Part shown: piece by piece, positions 10,874 to 22,309 of the stretch | Layout of the letters: every line of letters starts with the position of its first letter | Numbering within the stretch: the first letter of the stretch is position 1 | DNA from: Helichrysum umbraculigerum | Lineage: Eukaryota; Streptophyta; Magnoliopsida; Asterales; Asteraceae | Assembly: GCA_949592205.1 (NCBI GenBank) | Contig: CATIUR010000006.1 | Coordinates: 7,325,001-7,389,000 of the forward strand | Direction of reading: 5' to 3' | Length of the DNA: 64,000 nt | Position numbers and translations under genes: made by a program | The notes under the pieces: model-generated | Told to the model about the DNA's origin: nothing | What the model saw: the letters and a program-made list of their open reading frames with translations, nothing else | The model's database searches: none

Positions 10874-13303
10874 TCACAAAACCACATCATCAAACTTTTG
10901 ATGCCATTGCTTAGGTGCTTGTTTCAATCCATATAAGGATTTAACAAGTTTACACACCTTGCTTTCATTGCCCGGCATGATGAAGCCTTCCGGTTGTCTC
11001 ATATAGACCTCCTCATCCAAATCACCATTTAAGAATGCAGTTTTCACATCCATTTGGTGAATCACAAGATTGTGAATTGCAGATAAGGCAATCAACAATC
11101 TAATAGTGGAGATACGAGCAACCGGAGCATAAGTGTCAAAATAGTCAATTCCCGGTTTTTGTCTAAAACCTTGTATGACTAATCTTGCCTTGAACTTTTC
11201 AATAGTTCCATCTACCTTCATCTTCTTTTTGAAGATCCATTTGCAACCCAAAGGTTTGCAACCAGGTGGTAGATCGGACAACACCCAAGTGTTGTTGCCC
11301 ATGATGGAATCCATCTCATCATTGATTGCTTCCTTCCAAAAGGCGACATCTTGAGACTTCATTGCTTTATCAAATATTTTGGGATCATCCTCAACATTAA
11401 AGCAATATGAATATTGGGTAGAAACCTCATCCCTTGAACCTTCAATTAAGTATAACTGAAAATCAGGCCCAATTGACTTAGGTTTCCTTTCTCTTTTGCT
11501 TTTCCTAAGTTCAAATGACTTATCTTGATTCACATCCGAACTTACATCCTTATTGGTTCCACTAGAGCTAGGGACCATATCCTTTGGTCGAGATATAGAT
11601 GAGAAGCGATTCTCATCAAAGATTGCATCCCTTGATTCAACCACGATGTTAACCGAAACAGAATCATTAGGTTCAATAACATAGAACCTATAGGCCTTGG
11701 AATGCTCAGCATATCCAATAAAAATGCAATCAATACCTCTTTCACCTAAACTTTTCTTCTTGGGATCAGGGAGTCTTACAACAGCCCTACAACCCCATAC
11801 CCGAAGATAGTTCAAGTTTGGTTTCCGTTTATACCAAAGTTCATAAGGAGTAATCTTGTTCCTTTTATTAGGAACTCTATTAAGCAAATAACAAGCTGTT
11901 AGCATAGCTTCCCCCCAAAATCCATCACTAAGGCCCGAATAGGATAACATGGAATTAACCATTTCCTTAAGGACCCTATTTTTCCTCTCCGATATACCAT
12001 TTTTTTGAGAAGTATATGGAGCGGTAGTCTCATGAATTATACCCACGGATTGAAAATTAGTTGGGTCAATATATTCACCTCCCCTATCCGTTCTTAGCCT
12101 TTTAATTGATGAATTAAGTTGTAGTTCAACTTCAGTTTTATATGTTTTAAACTTATCCAAAGTTTCATCTTTAGAATGTAACAAGTAAACATAACAAAAC
12201 CTAGAAGCATCATCAATAAATGTAACAAAGTATTTTTTATTACCCAATGATGGAGTCCCATGTAAATCACATAAATCACTATGTACTAATTCCAAAATTT
12301 CAGAATTTCTAGTTACATTTTGAAAAGGTTGCTTAGTGATTTTAGTCAACATACATGTTTTACATTTTTCATGGTTCATGTCAAAAGCTGGTATTAATCC
12401 ATCTTTAGACATATCTTGCATTCTTTTAAAATGCACATGTCCTAACCTAGCATGCCAAAGAGTTGAGATATTTGTGCTAGAACAAGTCATAAAAGCTGAA
12501 TCAACATTCATATAATTAATATTAAGTCTAAACATTCGGTTACAAAGATAACCAAAACCAACAAACATACCATGTTTTGATAAAACAAACTTATCAGACT
12601 CAATGACTTGTTTGTACCCACAATTAGTCAACACACTACTAGACACTAGGTTTTTACGAATTTGGGGTACATGTAAAACATCAAATAAAGAAACAATTTT
12701 TCCCGAACTAAATTGCAAATCCACACTTCCACGTCCATGAACAGGGGCTGTTGACTCATTTCCCATATGAAGAATTGATCCATCATCCAATGACTCGTAA
12801 GTCTTGAACCAGGATTTATCCTTGCACACATGGGTAGTAGCACCCGAGTCAACCCACCACGCAATGTCATCATCCTGCACAAAATAAGCTTCAGATATAT
12901 ATGATACATAATAATTTTGAACCAAATTATTATTCATAATTTGACCTTTCGAGTTTTGGTCCTTAGACCCATTACCCGAACCGCTTGTGCTAGCTCCATT
13001 GGTGTTTTTATAACCAATATTTCCAGCCTTACAATCCCTTTTCAAGTGTCCAGAATTACCACACTTCCAACAAGTCAATTTAGACTTTTTATTGGGATTA
13101 GGCTTGTTGTTGTCATGATATTTGCGTTTTCCCTTTTTGTCATTGTTGCCGGTGGATTTATGATGTTCCACCATGTTAACCGAAGGGGTTTCAACAACAT
13201 TTTTGCCCTTTGGCTTGTCATTTTCTTGCACCCTGAGAGATTCCTCAATACGCAAATGACTGCCCAACTCAACAAGAGTTAACTCCTCCTTCTTATGTTT
13301 CAA
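10874..13303 (-). pseudogene. Copia pol: zinc knuckle, protease, integrase, RT
   Basis: An open frame of about 809 codons. In order it holds a CCHC knuckle (CWKCGNSGHLKRDC), the aspartic protease (WVDSGATTHV), the integrase zinc-binding H-H-C-C region (WHARLGH...CKTC), the integrase core (HSDLCD; RTDRGGEY) and the first half of RT (WKEAINDEMDSI; MDVKTAFLNGDL). It is shifted by one frame relative to gag at about 13350 and ends at a TGA inside RT. Confidence 0.93.
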
Positions 13304-13830
13304 AGTATGTTTGAAATCTTTCCAAGAAGGAGGGAGTTTGTCAATGACACAAGAAAAGAAATTGATTCATCCATGTTCATCTTGTGTTGTGTGAATTGCC
13401 CAAGTATACGAAGAAGTTCATTGTATTGTTCTATGACCGGTCTAGAATCGACCATCTTGTAATTATTAAAATTACTCACAAGGAACTTTTTACTAGAAGC
13501 ATCTTCAGCCATATACTTTGATTCCAAAGAATCCCATAGTTCTTTTGCAGATTCATCATTTTGATAAATGTCAAAGAGAGAATCAACCATACCATTGAGG
13601 ATTAAACCTCGAGCGATGTAGTCATCGTTCTCCCACTTGCCCCTTAGCCGAATTTGTTCCACAGTAGCATCATCACCACCATCTTCAGGAATTGGTGTAC
13701 TAAGAACATACACCACGTTCATACTTGAGAGGAAGAAATGCATCTTCTTCTGCCACCGACGAAAATCCACCCCTTCAAACTTATCAAGTTTGGAGAAGTT
13801 AGCCGTCATATGCTTCAAAGTAGCCGTCAT
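13300..13830 (-). pseudogene. Copia gag, N-terminal part
   Basis: UBN2-type gag beginning at the ATG at 13830. It has F.G.DFRRWQKKMHFFL near the start and LWDSLESKY in the middle. The last 20 codons are out of frame: a one-base shift near 13350 moves the reading into nonsense, while the pol frame takes over downstream. Confidence 0.88.
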
Positions 13831-13859
13831 TGAAATCACCAGAAATTGTTGTTTTCGAT

Positions 13860-14518
13860 TGTTGGAGGAAAAGGTCGTGTAACGGGTAAGGATTTCAATG
13901 ACCGGATATCCCTTTGAATCGTGTTATCACTTTCCGAAAACAACAATTCGACCCTATATGCCTTGGGTTACACGAATTTTGTTTTGGGATAAGACAAAGA
14001 GTGTTCTTGATTGAGACAACAATTCAAGAACCAGGTTGCTAGAGAGTGTTTATGTGTTGTTCTTACTTTCTCATGTGAATTTTGTTCTATTATATAGAAC
14101 ACCCAAACATAATGGAATTATTGGAAATAATGGTCCAATAATGTCATACATTAATCTCTTGTAGTTTCTAAGACCCTTGAGTTCATGGCTCATTAAAACA
14201 ATGATGACCATAAAGTCTCATAAGTTACACACATATTAACCGTCACAATCTATGGGTCAAAACCGCCCCACGGGTCAAAACTGCCCCACATGTGTTATGG
14301 GTCAAAATTGCCCATTGCCATTGCTCAAAACTGCCTTTGCAATGGCCAAAACTGCCTTTTGCTAAGGCCAAAACTGCCTTTACTATGGCCAAAACTGCCT
14401 CGTTATGCCATTATTTTGGGTAAGAGATGTCATCAACTTGATGGGCGTACACTCCGTACCTCCTAACCCATTTCCAAGTCTAATAACCATATCTCTCAAT
14501 TACACTAAATTACTAACA
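13860..14518 (-). repeat. Copia 5' LTR
   Basis: 659 bp, directly repeated at 8664-9320. On the minus strand it starts TGTTAGTAATTTAG and ends in CAACA. No standard initiator-tRNA primer-binding site was seen directly after it. Confidence 0.92.
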
Positions 14519-14523
14519 GAATA

Positions 14524-15997
14524 TATACAATTGTCCCATCCCCAGGACTTAAACCCCAACCTCATGGTTTAGAAGGGACACCACATCTCTTTTACTTAGG
14601 TACTAGCATTTGATATTATTACAAAATGGCATGTTTCGAAATGCATTAAAGATAATTAGAATGACGCCACTCCGTCAACCAAACATCATACTTTCTCCGA
14701 TCCCTCTAAAACATAGGCTCCCTTATGATCCTCCCTCGAGTACGCTATGTACTTGATATAGAATATTTACGCAAATAAGCAATGACCATAGGGTTTTTTT
14801 TTTTTATGTCTAGCTAGTGTTGACATGTCCTTCTTTGACTATAGAACTGCTTTGATCGTTGTACCCCAAAAAACAGCTTTGACATTGTAGTAGTAGTTCA
14901 TTAACTCAGAAAAGGGGAAGACTTATAATTCAAATCTTAAGAATCACATTAGATCAAAGTTTTTGGAATTCATAAGGCCTAATGAACGGTAGAAAGCTTG
15001 CGCGTGAGGTTTTAAGCATCTAACTGAAGATGGTAAATTTGGTGATTAGTGTTCTAGTTGCATTTTGAGATAAGAAACTGTATAAATTTGTTTCCCTAGC
15101 TAGTCCCTCTTAAATCATCAATAGTTTAGTTAGAGTTTGAATGCTTTTTTATATATTGGGTTACACCTATTAGTTTTCACATTAAAAAGTTAGTTTTGTC
15201 ACTTCCTAATTGTTATGGTTTGGGCAACTGATAATGAAATCGTATGTTTTCTGCATATCTATACAGCCCACTAATACCCATTTTGATATCCTAACTGGTT
15301 TTGTTATGCCTAAAGTTATATTTCTGATATTCTCTTGATTGCAGTATGGGTATGATCTATAACATGAACTCTGTCTGTTTTCTAGCTGTAAGGTAAAAAC
15401 AATTTCCCCATAAACCATTTATGCTAATTGGTAACTAAACAGATAAAATTTGCTTGAACATATAGAATAATACTGAAAAAAGTAGTTTCTGAACGGTTGA
15501 GGATCTTTAGAAGAGAATCATAGACCTTCAAAGCAAATAACTAATTGATCTTAGTCCCTTTTTACGCTAACTTGACAATAGTAGAATAGAAAACGTTGTA
15601 TATGACTGAAACTCGAAATTTATCAATCAACAACTGAAATGTAATAGGATTTTGTGACTGAAAAGAATACGCAGACACTCGAAGAATACTACTTCCTATT
15701 TATAAGACTTAGATTAGATCCATTAAGAGATATGAGTGATGGGCCAACTGCAGGCCTCATAGGCCACCTTCACAGAGATGCCTATTAGTTTTGTGCCACA
15801 TCACAAAACAAATTTATGTCATATGTTTAATAATAATAAAGCGAAATAATTATCTGTTGGTATGCCCGAGTACATGATTTTAATGATTCAAACTGAAACT
15901 ACAAATGTGCTTACAAAAACATTAAACATACATATGTTAGTGTGACTTAACATAAGTGAATCTGTCAACTTCATTGAGACATAAAAATGGTAAATAT
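14524..15997. other. Intergenic, no gene recognised
   Basis: 3' side of PIN5-like gene 2. Positions 14535-14605 on the minus strand look faintly tRNA-like (TACCTAAGTAAAAGAG...GGTTTAAGTCC), possibly an old SINE. Nothing else is recognisable. Confidence 0.35.
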
Positions 15998-18115
15998 TTA
16001 CGTGTTTAAAACGTCTAGCACAGCATAATATGCAATCAGCACAGGAATGGACACAATGGTGCCAAAGATGACCCTGAAATAAGGACAGATTTCATAATCG
16101 TCGTAAACCAGTTTTGGTGAATATGTAGTAATAAATAAAACATCAACTTTTAGTTCTGCTATATCGGATTTTGATTTGTATAAAATTTTCAAATTTGAAT
16201 TTTCAAAAAATTGGTGAAATATATATATAAATTAAAACTTACGCAGTGCTAAGAACATTTGTATGGAGTTCATATTCCTTGGCAAACACGAAAGACGCAA
16301 TGGCTTGGGGTAAAGCAGCCTATCAAAAAAAGAAACAATCAACATAAACAATTATCACAACGTTAGAACAAGTTGTGAATCGAATTTAGCTACAGTTATG
16401 GAAGATCAAATTAAAATAGCTAGGTTAGTACGTAGTTAATGATACCTGAACGATGGCAATACATAGCACATCACCTCGCAAACCCACAATGAAAGAACCA
16501 ACTGCCATTGTTGCTGGGGAGACCACAAACCGTAGCAGCATCCCAAATGCAGTTAGTGTTGCACCACAATCGATTATCTTTGGCTGTAATGCCATGAATA
16601 GTCCTGCATCAATTTCAAGTTTAGTATAAGTTCATGTAACAATAGAAAGGAAGGTAAAGTCCGTATATACAATGTACGTGAGGTGTCACAAATGTATATA
16701 ACTCCGATTCCAAAATGCATCATATACATGTAAAAAGTCAAAATTCTCACCCATACAAAACATGGCAACACCTGAACCGGCTCTTGACATGATCAATACC
16801 GATCCCTCTATGATACTTGGCATTTTCAAATCCCACCTGAAGTAAACAAAGTTTTAAGACTCTGAATTAGAAGGCAAGAGATACTACACAATTTCTTTAG
16901 AGGTTAATTGGTAGTGTATTAGTTAAATACGATAAACTAATGTGTCATAGGGGTAAGATCAAATTCGAAAAGTGTTACGATATGAAATGTTGTAACGAAG
17001 GAGAAGGGGACACAAGGTGTTTTGTGCATCAATGATGCACATCAGTGGAAATTTGATGCAAAACTGTCAGGTGTCACCTCGTCCATCCTTCCTACCATTT
17101 TTTTTTCCTAATTTTATTTTAAAAAATAGCCTCATATATTATATTACTCTACTAATATATACTCCCTCCGTCCCAATTTAATTGTCCCCAGACAAGAAAC
17201 ACGCAGTTTAAGAAAACATCAACTTCTCTCTTACTTTTTGATAAGATGACAATTCTACCCCTTACTTTTTACCTACTTTTTTGTCTTACATATATAAAGT
17301 AGGGGTATAAAAGGATTTTAGCTCATCATTTTTATCTATTTTTGGAAGTGGACAATTAATTTGGGACAGCTCAAAAAGGAATAGTGGACTATTAATATAG
17401 GACGGAGGGAGTAATATAATTCACTAGTCGAGTGGGTGTGAAAAATAACTTGCCTATTTGATAAAAGTGTCCATGCAAGCCCAAGGATGCATGCATAAGA
17501 GTTGGGATTCTTTGCAATTTTTAACCCAACAATCTTCATTAACATCAAGAAAGATGGTCTTGTAGTCATGGCATCTTCCTCTGTATTGCTTTCTATGTCC
17601 GTTGCAGAGTCGATAGGTGCTACTACCAACTCCAACGATTTAGATGCACTCTGGAATGAGTACATAATCAATAGAACTACAATCCACACTGTAAATTGCA
17701 GAATCGAGATTTGAATAACTAGGCTCTCTCCTAAAGGCCCATACATCGCTCCAATTAGGGGAACCCCTACAACGAGTGTATTATTCAAGCTAGACAAAGA
17801 GAAACTTGTTATTGACCAAGGGTAGTTTCCTTTAGTAGTAAGCTTAGCCCACAATAAGATTGCTATAAGGATGATGGCTTTTGAGATGCAATCAGCTGCT
17901 AGAAATTGGAAGTTCATTTTGTAGGGATTAATGCGAGTTGTGAAATCGAATGTGAAGAGAGGCATGATAAAGTAGCAGTTGAGCTGATTTATTGCATTAC
18001 AATGGTCGGGTTTGAACATGCGCCACCACTTCACTGAACCATAGCCTAAAGTTAATGCAACGTAAAGCGGAAACATTGATGCTACTACCTTGTAAATGTC
18101 ATCCCACCCTATCAT
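15998..18115 (-). CDS. PIN5: PIN5-like auxin efflux carrier (gene 2)
   Basis: Five exons on the minus strand: 18115-17454, 16836-16751, 16603-16446, 16319-16243 and 16073-15998. Product 352 aa. Exons 2-5 have exactly the lengths of gene 1 (86, 158, 77 and 76 nt). The same PIN features are present: LGYGSVKWW, VVGVPL, NPN.Y near residue 205, a loop of about 45 residues and ALPQAIASFVFAKEY. Intron 1 must start with GC (AATAG/GCAAGT), since the only nearby GT breaks the frame. A Stowaway MITE sits inside intron 1. Role as for gene 1: intracellular auxin transport, probably at the ER. The pair probably arose by local duplication with inversion. No lesion was seen. Confidence 0.88.
17162..17411. 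mobile_element. Stowaway MITE in intron 1 of gene 2
   Basis: 250 bp with CTCCCTCCGTCCC termini and TA on both sides (17160-17161 and 17412-17413). It lies only about 40 bases inside the 5' splice site of the intron. It is related to the copy at 4484-4736 near the other PIN5-like gene. Confidence 0.9.
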
Positions 18116-18197
18116 TTTCGCACTGTTTGCTTTTCTCTTACAATTTTATATATTGTTTTTGTCTTGAGTTATTTTTCTTGTGATAGAGAAATTTTGT

Positions 18198-18206
18198 TCA
18201 TATATA
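18198..18206 (-). promoter_or_regulatory. TATA-like box of PIN5-like gene 2
   Basis: CTATATATG on the minus strand, about 85 bases upstream of the ATG at 18115. Assigned by position. Confidence 0.35.
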
Positions 18207-19925
18207 GTGCAAATAGAGGTGACAAAGAATGCACTTAATTAGTGACAAGCTAGAAAGCTTCATTCCACTAACTTAAATCTTTGTTTTTCTTCAAACTATT
18301 GCTGGTTTTTGTGTTATAAAGTACATCTGAATGTGGTAATTCTCCCCACTACTAGAATTGATCTCCAACTTGTATTTCTCTTTCTGCGTCTCTAGAGCCA
18401 AAACGTTGCAAGAATAATCATCATATAAATTAAGAAAAAGGTAAACTTTTAATTTTAATAATACTAGCGCCTTTTACTCATCTCGAAGTGTTGCTAACGA
18501 TTTCAAATCAAATGAGCTATCAAAACATCTCAAATCGTAAAATGTCCAACAATGATGCAAATAAACTCGAGTGAAATCAAACTTAAAAAGTTTGAGGAGT
18601 CTGTTTACTATCGTTTATAAACTAGGTCAGCAAAAAACTGTTGGCAATAAAAGTAGGTGCACTTAACCATTTTTTATATTTTACATATATTTTCTAAACC
18701 TATGCCCTGTACTTTAACTGTTGTGACTTAAAGCTTCAATTCATCTCCAACGCAAACATGCACATCAAATTCAATATTGGAGGAAAGCAAATCATATGTT
18801 TAAAAAGTGGTTAGTTGTGTTAATGGCCTCTGCAAGTCAAAAACCAACAACCATTTATAAATAGTAGCTAGGATACAAAATCTGTGAAAAGATGCATCGA
18901 TCCCACTTGGTCGAGTTATCAGACGGGTCTACTCACTCTGAGTCAGGACATAACTCGAATGTCTAGTTGTCAACGGTGACGGATCCAGAAAATTACATTG
19001 TGGCGGGCAAAAACTATTACTCTAAAAAAAACTTTAACATGTAATGATAAATTAACACTAGATCTAGTGTTTGTAAAGAAAATTATCAAGAAAAATTTCA
19101 TAATATATAAAAAGAGGGGGCATTTTAATGTTTTTCGATACAAATTGATTATTTTTGGGGGTCGTTATAATATTTGAGCTAAAATTATGCTAAAAGATAT
19201 ATATAATTTCACTATTAGTTGTGCATATTGTTTTTTACTCTCATTTGAGAGGTTTTCCATACAAAAAGTTGTGCATATTGTTTTTTGCTGTTTCATACGT
19301 TTATTTATTTATTGGCTTATACATGAATGTTTGTTTCTTCATGTGGTAGTGATCGATCCCAAAGAGCAGTATGAGGGCCGGGTCAATCCCTAACAACATT
19401 AGGAACGTGTGATTTGACTCGCTCCATACCAAGCCAGTCAGTGGCGGATCTTGAACAAAAAATATGGGGGGGCCAAGATCATTTGATGTGTAAAACATAT
19501 TAATAGACAAGAGTGTCCTATAGCTTACGATGGCGATTGCCGTAACAAAGAAGTAAGCGCTTAAACATAAAAAATCTAATTACACGCTAATTTGATTTGA
19601 TTAAGTCATCGAAGTTCATACATAGAATAAACAAGGACTTAGAGTTTTATTTCCTTTTATTTTGCTAAAAAGTTAACAAATATAATGACATTGTTACTCT
19701 TATGGAAAACCTTGTAGTTTGAAACTTTTATATAAAAGGTTTTAACTATATACTCCGTATTTATTAATCGAAAGGGATCTTTAAACAGAACTATAATGTT
19801 TCTTTTATTGTTTATTAAAAGTTTTCGTACTCGACCTCATATTCTTCGGTGGATTTGGACCTCATATTAAACACAAATCTAATAACAAAATGAACTTCGA
19901 TCTAGACCAACTGACAGACACACAA
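18207..19925. other. Intergenic, no gene recognised
   Basis: No credible coding sequence. Two separated motifs, GGTGACGGATCCAG...GGCGGGC (about 18978-19010) and AGTGGCGGATCTTG...GGGGGGCC (about 19438-19475), resemble each other and are probably termini of old non-autonomous elements. A segment TCGTACTCGACCTCATATTC occurs at 19826 and again inside the gag remnant at about 20007, suggesting filler DNA at a deletion end. Confidence 0.35.
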
Positions 19926-20699
19926 ATTGCATCAACACGAAGCTAGGTGGATTTGGAGGTCTGGATGGAAACTGAGCATAATAGACTGAACCGTCAGTCG
20001 AGTCTTCGTACTCGACCTCATATTCTTCGGTGGGATGGCTGGTACAGTTCTGGCAAGCCTGAACTTGATGAACACGCTGCGGCTGCTTCTTAAGATCTCC
20101 AATCTGCTTCGTTAGGGTTTCGATTTGCTCGCTCAGAGATTTTATAGCTTCAGCTTGAGCGGAGTTATGACCGGAGAGAGGTAATGATGAGGATTGCCCA
20201 TCCGTCTTCTAATCGTGGTGATGCATCATCATATCTTCGATTAAGCTCCATGCTTCATCATCGGTCATCTTCATAAAGTTACCTTGAGCAGCGGCATCAA
20301 GAGTAATGCGGTGATTAGGATAGAGACCGTTATAGAACGTGCACAATTTTCGGTCTTTGTCATCTGGTGATTCGGACATTTTCTTATCAAACTTTTGAAT
20401 CGCTCCCACGCCGAGTAGATTGATTCATCGTGAGCTTGTTCAAAGTGCACAATGTCATTATTAAGTTTGGTTTGTTTGGACGGCGGGAAATATCTGGCAA
20501 GAAATTTGTTACCCATATCCGTCCATGAGGTGATTGAGCCGGTCTCAAGTCCCTCAAACCAAGAAAATGCATGTGAAGCGAGAGAATAGGGGAACAAGTA
20601 TAGGCGAACTATGTTTTGCTCGACCCTATTCTGCTTATACGAGTTTGATATATGAATAAACTTATCGATGTGGGCGTTAGGATTTTCACGTGGTAGACC
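19926..20699 (-). pseudogene. Athila-like gag remnant
   Basis: Minus-strand gag with FPYSLASHAFSWFEGLETGS and GNKFLARYFPPSKQTKL, the retrotransposon gag domain, then DKDRKLCTFYNGL and LDAAAQGNFMK in another frame. At least one frameshift lies near 20400 and a TAG near 20213. A CQNC half-knuckle lies near 20060. Protease and pol are missing, so it is a deleted element. It lies downstream of a PBS and LTR at 21076-22155. Confidence 0.8.
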
Positions 20700-21075
20700 G
20701 TGAAATTGGCAGTTGTCTATGATGAGTTACACGATGTGATGTTTCAGCTTGAAGGATGCTCCCTCTATCTTCGGATAGGTGATTGGTCCTCCTCGTCCTT
20801 CAATGGATGGCTTGGTGTTGTCGGCAAGAGTAACACGGGAGCCCATTTTGGGAAGATGGAAACGTTTTTGTTTTCGGGTAGTTCGGATAATAGACTCAGG
20901 ATCGGGTATGAAAATGAGTGGTGCAAATTCGGACGATCTGGTCTGATATCGTTGTATGTTGTGGGAAGGAATTTTTCGGCTGGAACAAGGAAAGTAAAAC
21001 TAAACTCTGGTATCTAAACTAAGGGTATCACTAAAAGGAAAGGTTCGTCAGGACGCCTCTGGGTCTTACGATTGA
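20700..21075 (-). other. Athila-like leader between PBS and gag
   Basis: Untranslated or N-terminal gag leader of the same element on the minus strand. The open frame on the plus strand here is a shadow. Confidence 0.5.
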
Positions 21076-21094
21076 TTTCCCGGCAACAGCGCCA
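21076..21094 (-). other. Primer-binding site
   Basis: TGGCGCTGTTGCCGGGAAA on the minus strand, a few bases after the LTR end. It closely resembles the TGGCGCCGTTGCCGGGGA sites of Athila/Tat elements. Confidence 0.75.
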
Positions 21095-21100
21095 AAAACT

Positions 21101-22155
21101 TGTTGTTGACCGCGAAGCGGTCGTTCACACAACGGGGCAACAACTAGGTGTGAGTTTTAAAATTTATAAAGAGCTGGGGACCTAAATTCTATTCACAGAG
21201 GTAAGTATAACTCAGGGCCGTTCTTAAGATCAATCGTATTGTGAACGGAGTTGTCTAGACAAACTATTCAATTTAATGATGGGTTTTTAAAAAAGGTTTT
21301 GATTTGGTTTTAGGTTCGTTAAACTATGCTAAGTAAATAAAACAGAAAATAAATGTAGTAAATAAATGATAGGGTTGTAATCAGTAATGGAGGATAGTGC
21401 TTGCTATGACGTCGTTAGCTTATGCCTGGGGTGACGTCTGGGGTTTAAGTATGAAAACGTATTTTAAAGATTTGTGTCTTGCTTTGCCTAAGTGTTCATA
21501 GTGTAAACACTAACACCCTACTGTTTGATTTCTCAGATAGTATGTCACTAGGTTGCTAGGCTATGATGATTCTGATAGGAGGAGGCTGCTCAACTCTTCA
21601 ACACTTTCCATATGGAGGAACAGTGACCCTTCTTGGAATAATATTCCTTGCGCATGAGATAGAGTAACAGACCTACTATAGTTCTGACCGTTCTTAGCAC
21701 TACGGGGATACTTAGACTTGGCAATGCATTTAGGATTAAGACTGGGTTTGGTGACTGCTAAACTTTAAATTAATGGCCATTGTTTTGTCCAGAGCTGTGT
21801 GATTCAACCAGGATGTGACACAGTCTTCAACCTACGATAGTTCCTTAGCTTCCACATATTTGTACTCCACTTGATGTGTTTCCAACGCTATACGAAGTAC
21901 TGTGCCGTTTTACGGTCTTTTCGGGATCACATACTTTATGATCACTCTGGACCGTTTTAACAAAGTTTGTATTAACGTGTAACCATCTATGATATAAATC
22001 AGCCCTCACTATAATATATATCCCAATAAATCCCTTATTGATTCACGGTGTACTATACGAAAGATTTTGGAAGAATTTCCACAGCTACACAATTCAGACC
22101 ATGTTTGTATTTTGAAAACACAGATAGGTAGTGACCGGTTGATCAAGGTTTGCGA
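21101..22155 (-). mobile_element. Athila-like 5' LTR, truncated
   Basis: Bases 21372-22155 repeat 1-784 of the window almost exactly. The LTR stops at 22155, where a chromovirus pol tail begins, and lacks the part equivalent to 785-2005. With the PBS at 21076-21094 this is the 5' LTR of the gag remnant to its left. Confidence 0.75.
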
Positions 22156-22274
22156 GTAGAAAAGAAATTCCTATGGTTTTGGTTAAGTGGAAACATAGTT
22201 TGGGTGCGGATCTCACTTGGGAAACGGAGGAGAGTATGCGGGTTAGATATCCTAACTTATTTGTGTCTAATTAG
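22156..22274 (+). pseudogene. Chromovirus pol 3' tail
   Basis: The last 38 or so codons of a Ty3/gypsy polyprotein (IPMVLVKWKHSLGADLTWE), a chromodomain-like end, stopping at TAG 22272-22274. It is closely related to the end of the element at 29209-37966. Everything upstream is lost. Confidence 0.8.
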
Positions 22275-22293
22275 ATTTCGGGACGAAATCTTT

Positions 22294-22309
22294 CTAGGGA
22301 GGGGTGATT
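22294..22309 (+). other. Chromovirus polypurine tract
   Basis: CTAGGGAGGGGTGAT immediately before the LTR start TGTAACATCC. Confidence 0.7.

Larger units (their letters stand above)
8664..14518 (-). mobile_element. Ty1/copia retrotransposon, full length, broken ORFs
   Basis: The 5855 bp element is flanked by GAATA at 8659-8663 and 14519-14523. Its LTRs (8664-9320 and 13860-14518) start TGTTGGAGG and end TAACA on the plus strand. By my count they differ by about 2% plus small indels, so the insertion is fairly recent. Domain order on the minus strand is gag, zinc knuckle, protease, integrase, reverse transcriptase and RNase H, the Ty1/copia order. The coding region carries one frameshift and one stop. 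Lineage looks Tork-like, with low certainty. It sits between the two convergent PIN5-like genes. Confidence 0.93.

Noticed and set aside
17336..17453. Longer exon 1 of PIN5-like gene 2
   Set aside because: The frame runs through intron sequence and into a Stowaway MITE; family comparison ends the exon at 17454.
1..22155. A single 22 kb element bounded by the two Athila-like LTR copies
   Set aside because: The sequence right of 2005 lacks a polypurine tract and the interior holds host genes; the PBS and gag belong only to the right copy.
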